Part shown: one piece after another, positions 7,952-16,900 of the stretch
Position numbering within the stretch: position 1 is the stretch's first letter
Layout: every line of letters starts with the position of its first letter
Source of the DNA: Herbaspirillum seropedicae
GTDB taxonomy: Bacteria > Pseudomonadota > Gammaproteobacteria > Burkholderiales > Burkholderiaceae_D
Direction of reading: 5' to 3'
Length of the DNA stretch: 64,000 nucleotides
Assembly (NCBI RefSeq): GCF_001040945.1
Contig: NZ_CP011930.1
Coordinates: 5,141,021 to 5,205,020, forward strand
Program-made: the position numbers and the translations under genes
The notes under the pieces: model-generated
What the model was told of the DNA's origin: nothing
The model's database searches: none
Seen by the model: the letters and a program-made list of their open reading frames with translations, nothing else

Positions 7952-10900
7952 ATGAGCATTACTGTATCGAACCTCACCGAAGCCAGCGCCCTGCTGCGTA
8001 CGATCAAGAAACGCGACATCCTCGACGTGCGCGCCATCGACCTCGATCTGGTGCTGATCCTGGAGAACGGCCACAAGCTCATCATCAGCAGGGGCGCAGC
8101 CGCCGCCGCCAACACGCCGCAACTGACCCTGGAATTCGCCGACGGCGACGTGGCCCTGGGCGAGGTCTTCGAGAAACTGAACCATATCGAAGTCCCGCCC
8201 GACACGCCCCCCGCGGCGACGCTCACTCCTCAGGAAATCAAGCGCTATGGCATCAAGCGCGTGGTCAAGGGCAAGACCACGAAGAACGACGAGAACACCG
8301 ACGAGCAGCAGACCGCCTCCAAGCCCGAGACCACCGACGGCAAGCCCGCCGACGCCCTGGCCAGTAGCGACAGCCCGAGTGTGAGCCAGCACAGCGACGC
8401 GAGCAGCACGGCCATCAAGTCGAGCCTCGCCACACCCTCCGTGACCGAGGCCAGCGCCGGCAGCGCAGCCGACAGCAGCGGCAGCAGCAGCTTTTCCTGG
8501 CCGGTGATCGCCGGCGGCCTGGGCTTGCTGGCCGCCGCCGGTGGTGGCGGTGGCGGCGGGGGTGCAGCAGCAGCAGCGCCAGCAGCCGGTAGCGGCCCCG
8601 CACTGTCCACGCTCGGCGGCGCCACGTCCCTGGGCCCGCTCACCAACGCCACCGTGACCGCCTACGACAGCCAGGGCCGCATGATCGGCAAGCCAGTCCC
8701 AGTGATCAATGGCCGCTATTCGCTGGTGCTGGACGTGCCTGGCTACAAGGGCCTGATCCTCTTGGCGGTGCGCGACAGCACGCCCGGCGTGGCCGACAAC
8801 TTCGCCGACGAAGCCACGCTGCGCATCGCCGACCTCGGCGACACTGTGCTGCGCTCGGTGGTGCAGGCCGAGGGTGGCAACCAGACCATCAACATCACGG
8901 CGCTGACCGAACTGGCCGCACTCAAGGCAGGCCTGGCGAGCGGCCAGACCAACCTGGGCGCCGCCAGCCAGGTCACCGCACCCACGGTGGCGGCAGCCAA
9001 TGCGGCGGTCAGCGCCCTGTTCATGGTCAACATCTCTTCCGGCGATGTGCTCACCACCACCGTCACCGACGCCAACGGCGCAGCCGCCATCAATCCGGCC
9101 TTCGCCCGCAGCAGCAACACCTCGGCCCGCCACTACGGTATCGCCCTCAAAGCCATCGCCAACCTCCAGCTGACCGACGCCACCCGCTATCCCGACCAGG
9201 GCGTGGCGATCCAGAAGCTGGCCGACAGCCTGGGGTTCAGCGATACCCAGCCGAACAAGCTCAAGTGGCGCGATACCGTCACGCAATCCGACCTCTTCAA
9301 CGAGCGCATCGCCAGCCGCGCCAACGACAGCAGCCTGTCCGCCGAGCAGCGCCAGCAGGCGCGCGCGCTGCTGGACGTGCTGCAGAAACTGCCCGATGGC
9401 GGCAGCGTCAACGATTACCTGGTGCAAAACCGCGTCGCCCTCCCCGAACCCACGCTCCTGACCAAGAACGCCACCCCGGGCGCATCGCCCTGGCAGACAC
9501 CCGCGACCGATGGCAGGCTGGTGCTGGACCAAGGCGAACTGGCCAACGGCGGCCTGGCAGTGAAGGCGCCGCCCCAGGCCAGGGTCGAAGTGACCCTGGT
9601 CGGCCATGACGCGCAGGGCCGCGAAGTGACGGTGACGCTGCCGGCCAGCGCCGCCGACAGCAACGGCATCGCCGTGCTCAGGGCCGACCAGGCGGCGCTG
9701 GACCTGTTCAGGCAGATATCGCGCGAGCAGCCGGTCACAGCGCGGGTCACGGTTACCGATGGCGACAACAGTCGCGCCAACCAGGACGTGTGGAAGAACA
9801 ATGCGGACGTACGCATCGACGTCAGCACCCCACCCGGCCTGACCGACTTCGCCTCCAACAAGATCGCATTGGTCAACGATACCTTCTACAACGGCGGCGA
9901 CGGCAACGATCCCTTGCGCACCACGCCGCTGGGCAATGAGGACCAGATCACCACCGACGCGGCCGTGCGGGTGCTGCTGACCCGCGTGCTCAAGCCCGAG
10001 GAACGTCTGGAATTCAAGGTCGCTACCAGCGCGGGCGCCGATAATGCGCCGCGCTATGGCGAATGGTTCAATCCAGCCGATCTGAGGATCGAAGGCACAG
10101 ACAGCAACGGCCAGGTCCGCTACGTGGCCCGCAATCTCACCACCAGCGAAGGACCGGTCTGGATCAAGGCGCGCATCCTGCTGACCGCCGCCCAGTCGGG
10201 CGCCAGCCAGGGCAGCGCGCGCGAACTGGAGACGCCACTGCGCCTGACACTGGACAAGACCGCACCGGCCCAGGTGCGGCTGGCCATGACCGAGAACCGC
10301 GATGACGGCCTGAGCAGCGAGGACGGCGTCTCCAGCCAGACGGGCGTGATCCTCATGCCGCGCACGTCCTTCGAGACCAGCGCCGAAGTCCACCTGCGCC
10401 TGCTGGGCGGCAGCGGCACCGATGGCACCACGCTGCTCTTGCTGCGCGCCAATGGCGAGCGCCTGGCGCTCGCGCCCGAGAGCTGGATGCGCTGGCAAGC
10501 CGGCGACCAGTTGCAACTGATCGGCCAGACCCTGCAAGGCAATGGCAAGGCGCGCCTGCAGGTGCGCCAGCTCGACGCAGCCGGCAACTTCACCGATAGC
10601 ATCCAGACCTTTATCTCCGACAGCACCCGCGTGATCGAACAGGTCGTGCTGCTGGCCGTCCGCGAGAAGGCCTTCAATGAAGCCAAGGCCGCCGTCATCG
10701 CTGCCCAGGAAGCCTATGATCAAGCCGCTGCCGCCGACAAGCCGGCCAAGCAGACCACCCTGGCAGCGGCCCAGAACGCGCTGCAACAGGCCCAGGCCGC
10801 ACGCGACCAGGCGCCGGAGCAGGTCAGGTTGGGCCTGCTCAAGAGCGACGGTTCGACCCGCCTGTCGGACCTGATGGGCAGGACCATCGATCCCGCCTTG

Positions 10901-13900
10901 CTGCCGGCCATCCTGCGCGCCGTGGCCGCCACTGGCGATCCGGAGCAGGTCAATGACGGCCCTGGCCTCAGGACCCTGGTCAACAACGTGGTCAGCGCCG
11001 TTACTGCGGTCCTGCTGAAGGCTTCGGTCTATGGTGACAACGATGCCAATCCCGCGCTGACGGCAGCCGACTTCGACCGCCTGGGCATCCCCGGCGCCGA
11101 TCATCAGGCCACGCTCACGCTCGCCAACGCCGCCTTGAAGACCCTGCCGGCGAGCCGCAGCAATACCATCGCCGCGCTGCGCACCATCGTGGACGCCGCC
11201 GCCCGCGTGGCCGCGCTGGCCGATGGCGCAGCCGGCAACAGCAGCGGGGCCGCCCTGCCCAGCGCTGCCGACTACACCGCGCTGGGCGTGACCACCCCGT
11301 TGAGCGAGGCCGCCGCGCGCGTGACGGGCCAGGTCATCGATGGCAAGCCGCTCACTGAAGTCTCCACCACCGCGCAACTGGAGACCATCGCCGCCGCCGC
11401 GCAGCGGGTGACCCAGCATGCGGCCGGGGTCAACCTGGCCACGCCGTTGACGGCGCAGGACTTCAGCGCCCTCGGCATCCGTGGCGTCACCGCTGACAAC
11501 GTGGGCCGCCTGGCCGACGCCCTGCGCGATGTGCCGTCCTCGCTGCGCCCCGCGACCGTGGACGGCGTGGTCGATACCCTGGCCGAGATCCGCGCCATCG
11601 TCGCGCTCGATCTGGGCACGCTGCAGACGCTGCTGAACTTCGCCCAGCACCTGAGCCCCATCGATCCCGCCAACCCCGCGCTGCTGGCGCCGACCCTGGC
11701 ACAGTACGACCATCCCGACCTGCGCGCCGCCGGGGCCGAGGTCACTGCCGCGCGGCTGGCCTCGATCAACGATGCGCTCTCCAGGGTGGGGGCCGAAGCC
11801 GTGGATTCGTGGGCCAAGGTCGGCGCGCTGGTGCGCTCCTATACCGCCATCCTCAATGCCGCCGATGGCGTGAGCAACGCCGCCGCACTGCCCACCGAAG
11901 CCGACTACAGCCGCATCGGCGTCAAGACCCTGCAGAACAAGTTCTCCGCCGCCACCGACAACGCCGCCCGCGCCAATGCGGCAACACTGCTGGGCAACGT
12001 CATCGACCGCAGCAATCGCGCTGAAGTCGATACCGTCGCCAAGCTCGAGAGCCTGGCCGACATCGTCAGCCGGGTCACCCGCATTGCCGCCGGCAAGCCC
12101 GAGACGGTCAGCGCGGAGGAATGGAAGCGCCTGCACGTGAGCCCCGAACTGAGCGCCGACCAGTTGCGCATCGTCCTGCCGGCCATCGCCGCGAGCGCCG
12201 ACGACGGCAGCGAAGTCACCACCCTGGCCGCCCTGTCCACCCGCGCCAGCAACGCCCTGGGCAGCGCCCAGCGCATCACCGACTATGCCAACGACGCCGC
12301 CAACACCGCACCCGCACAGGCCGACTACAAGAACATCGGCGTGAGCGGAGTGGACGACGCCCAGCTGGTGGGCGCCATCAATTCCGCGCTGGCCACGCCC
12401 GCCGTCACCGGCAGCCAGGTCGCCAGCCTCGCAGCGCTGCAGACACTGGTCGATACCTATCGACAGTTGCTGCAGCAAGCCGATGGCAAGGCCGGCAACA
12501 CGGCCACTGCCAACCTGGCCAAGCTGGCCGACTTCGAGCGCATCGGCGTGGACATGAGCGCGCTCAAGGCGCTGGACAGCACCGTATCCGGCGCCACCGG
12601 CAATGCGGTGCAACTGCTCAGTTCCATCATCGACAGCCGCAACGCCAGCGCCATCGATACCGCCCCGGAAATCCAGCAGCTGGCCGGCCTGGCGCACAAG
12701 CTGGCGCTGGCCATGCAAGGTCGGGACGCCGGCCAGTTGCAATCGGCCGACCTGGCCCTGATCGGCCTGGACGTGGACGCCGGCACGCTGGTCCAGGTGC
12801 GCCAGCAGTTGGCCTCCTTGGCCGATAACGGCAGCGAGCTCAATACCTTCAGCCAGTTGCGCGCGCTGGTGCTGGGCGTGGCCGGCGTGCCGACCTGGAA
12901 CGTGGTGGCCGGCGACGATGTGATCAACCTGGCCGAACGCCAGGCCGGCGTGAGCCTGAGCGGCAGCGCCGGAGCGAACGATGTGCTCACGCTCTTCTAT
13001 CCCGATGGCAGCGTCATGAAGAGCGGCATCACGGTACAGAACGAAGGCGGCAAGTGGGTCTGGAAATACACCCTCACCAGCGAGAACTGGACCCGCCTGA
13101 ACGCCGACGGCGCCGATGGCGTGGAGAAGATCTTGCAGCTGCAGGCGCGCAATACCAGTACCGGCGTGGATTCGCTCAAGGTCGCCCACAAGCTGAGCAT
13201 CGACACCGTGGCGCCTCCGGCCAACCTGCTGCTCAGCCTGGACAAGGACACCGGCAGTTCCGACACCGACGGCGTCACCCACCAGGGCAAGGTCAACGTC
13301 ACCCGTCTGGCCGCAGGCGCACAGTGGGAGTACCAGATCGACAACGCACTCTTCCAGACCGGTTCGGGCAACAGCGTCCAGGTCACGCAAGAGGGTGCGC
13401 ACACCCTGACCGTGCGCCAGTACGACAGCGCCGGCAATCGCAGCGCCGCGCAGACGCTGAACATGACGCTGGACACCACGCCCCCGGGCGCACCGATCAT
13501 CGCCCTGGAGAAGATAGGCGGCACCGTCAACGCGCTGCCCGTGACCAACAATGACACCATCCGTGTCACCGGACTGGAAGCCAAGGCCACCTGGCAATGG
13601 CGCCTGAACCGCAGCGACTTCAGCGAGAACCCCGACTGGAGCAACGGCAGCGGCAACAGCTTCAGCCCCACCGGCATGACGCCCAACCAGACCCGGAACT
13701 GGTACGTGGAAGTACGCCAGCTGGACCAGGCCGGCAACCCCGGCAGCGTGAGCCGCCTGAGCTTCACGCTCGACACCACGCCGCCGCGCACTCCGCGCCT
13801 GGCGCTGGTGGCCAACAGCGGCGGCGACGATGCGCTGCGCGTCACCAATGATGGTCGCATCGACGTGCTGGACCTGGACGCCGACAGCGCCTGGCAATAC

Positions 13901-16900
13901 AGCACCGACGGCGGCGCCACCTGGAGCACCGGCAGCGGCAACCGCTTCACCGTCAATGGCGATGGCGACAAGCAATTGCGCGTGCGGCAGACCGACGTGG
14001 CCGGCAACACCAGCACCAGCACGGTGCTGACCATGAAGCTCGACACTGTCGCGCCGGTCAAGCCAGGCCTGGCAACGCTGGTCAACGACAGCGGCCGGCT
14101 CCAGACCGACCTGCTCACCAACGACGCACGCCTGCAAGCGCCCACGCCCAGCGAAGCCGACCTGCGCTTCGAATACAGCGTCAACAACGGCGCCTGGACC
14201 GACATCAGCCAAGCCATCAAGGGCGCCAAGGACGGCGGCAGCGACGGCGACAAGAACGTGCGCCTGCGCAGCCGCGATCGCGCCGGCAATGTCAGCGAGG
14301 CCGGCGACGTCTTCAGCTTCAAGCTCGATACGCAGGGACCGGCCAAACCCGCGCCCGCCATCCTGGCCAACGATACCGGTGACGACAGGACCGACGGCAT
14401 CACCAGCAATGGCCGGGTGGTGCCCAGCGGTCCGCCCGAACCGGGGACGAGCTTTGAATACAGTCTCGATGGCGGTGCGTGGACCGACATCAACGTGGGC
14501 ATCAAGGGCGAGAAGGACGGCGGCACGGATGGCCGCAAGAACGTGCGCCTGCGGACCAAGGATGCGGCAGGCAACGCCAGCGACCCCAGCGAGGTGTTCG
14601 GCTACACGCTGGACACCAAGGCTCCCGCCAAGGCGACACTGGCGCTGGTGAAGCCCGCGGTCAATGGCGTCACCGATGATGGCACGGTGAAAGTCGCCAA
14701 CCTCGACGCCGATGCGCGCTGGGAATACAGCCAGGATCGTGGCGCCACCTGGAGCGCCGGCAGCGGCGACCGATTCAGGGTCAAGGGCGGCATCGACGGC
14801 GGCGGCCATACCGATGGCGCCAAGGGCGTACAGGTCCGCCAGATCGACAAGGCGGGCAACACCACGGTGAGCGACGTGCTGGAACTGAACCTCTCCACCC
14901 GCTTCGAGGCGCCCACGGTGAGCGTGACCTCGCCCCTGAAGACGCTGAGCGATGGCACCGCCTTGCTGGATGCGTCCACCGGCCCCAACAGGACGGTGGC
15001 GCTGGAGGTCAGCGGACGGCGCGGCAACGTCGCCGTCCTGACCCGCGACGACGGGACGGAGATCGAGCGCAAGAACCTCGACGCCAACGGCAAGGCCAGC
15101 TTCAACCTCAACCGCAGCCTGACCGTGAGCGGCCTGAAGACCGTGGCCGGCGGCAACACCACGGCCAATGCGGTCTATACCCTGTTGTCCTCGGACGAGG
15201 CGCTGGCCCTGCGCAACGGCAACGGCGGCGGCGTTCCCTTCAGCGCCGCCTACCTGGCCAAGGGCGGAGTCAGCATCGACCTGGGCAAACCGGTCTACAG
15301 CACCGGCAATGCAGCAGGTGACTGGTTCGTCTGGTCGGCCATCGGCGGCGGCTATGTGATCTCGCGCAAGAACGACAGCAGCGAGTGGTTCCGCGAAGCG
15401 CCCTCCAGCCAGCCGGCGCAGACGCCGGAAACGGTCGGCGCGTGGGTGGCGCTCAATCGCGGCGCCAGCCAGGTGGCCGATGACCTGCTGCGCAACAATG
15501 GCGTCTCCACCCACCAGAGCCGGCTCGATGGCGTGAACGTGCTCAACGCCAACGGCGCGCGCGACGCCGCCTGGCGCTACCAGCTCAAGCAGGTCGACGC
15601 CCAGGGCCGCATCAGCGAGGCGGCCGATCTCAAGCTGCGCATGGTCACCACCGCCCCGTCGCTATTGGATCTGGATGCCTTCACCGATGGCGTGCAGGCC
15701 AGCCGCAGCATCGTCGTCAGCAATGCCGATGTGTCTTCCGCGAGCGGCGTCGCCCTGATGCCGCAGGTGGCCACGCCCAAGGCCAGCGACATCCGCTTCA
15801 TCGAACTGGTGTCCGACAATGCCGGTGCGTCGCCGGTGGACTCGCTGCTGCTGGATCGCGCCGTGGGGATCAACAACAACCTGGCGCAGGTCGATAACCG
15901 CAGCATCGGCGGCGTGACAGGGCTGAGCTACAAGGTCTCCACCGTCGCCAAAAAGAGCACGGTGACGCTCACCAAGACCGATGGCAGCGCCTTCACCGGT
16001 GACGAAGCGCGCAATGTGCTGCAAAGCCTGCGCCTGCAGAATCTGGGCTTCGACACTGGCAAGAAGAGCCGCAGTGTCGACATCAGCCTGGGCGACGGCA
16101 GCGGTCATCGCAGCGCCGACCTGAACCGGGTCACGGTGCTGACCGATGGCAGCGGCTTGCTGGTGGATCTGGACGCCCGCCAGGCAGGCGTGCAGACCAG
16201 CCACACGCGCTATATCAACTCGCCCACCAAGCTCGCCTTTGATGCGGCCGGGGGCGAACGCTTCCTGGACAACGTGGCGGCCCCGGCCTCGGCCACGGCC
16301 GAAATCCAGCTGCGCTTCAATGGGCTCGACGGCAACAAGGACGCAGTCCTCTTGTCCGACAATTACCGCTACAGCCCTGCCCGCCCGAATGTCTTCTACG
16401 GCGACATCGGCGGCGTGACTGGCGTGTTCTGGTTCCTGCCGGCCGACAAGCCCGGACTGACGGTGATCAGAAAACAGCAGGACGGCGCCCTGCTCACCCC
16501 TGCGGAAGTCAAAGCCATCCTGGAAGGCATCGCGATCCGTTGCGGCACGCCGCCGGGCAGTCTGGAACGCAGCATGGACATCACCCTGGTCACGGCCACG
16601 GGATCGGGCACCACCTCGCGCGCTACGCTGGTGCTCGACACCCGGGCGCCGGTCCTGGACCTGGACGCCAACACCCCCGGCATCCAGATACAGAGCAGCA
16701 AGTCCGTCAGGCTGGACGAGGCCATCACGGGCGTCAAGCTGTTCAACGGCGAGATGTCCGCCCCCATTGCCCAGGACATCGGCTCCCTGCGCCTGACCCT
16801 GCCCCGCAGCGGTGACGCCAGCAACGACGACCTGATCCTGGGTAATGAACGCTTCGCCACGCGCAGCAATATCGACTTCAGCGGCAGCCTGGGCGGCGTA

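Noticed and set aside
7934..15514. A very long open frame on the minus strand opposite the adhesin gene (over 2500 codons).
   Set aside because: It mirrors the codon pattern of the GC-rich sense gene; composition is low-complexity with no domain, and no start or ribosome site fits.
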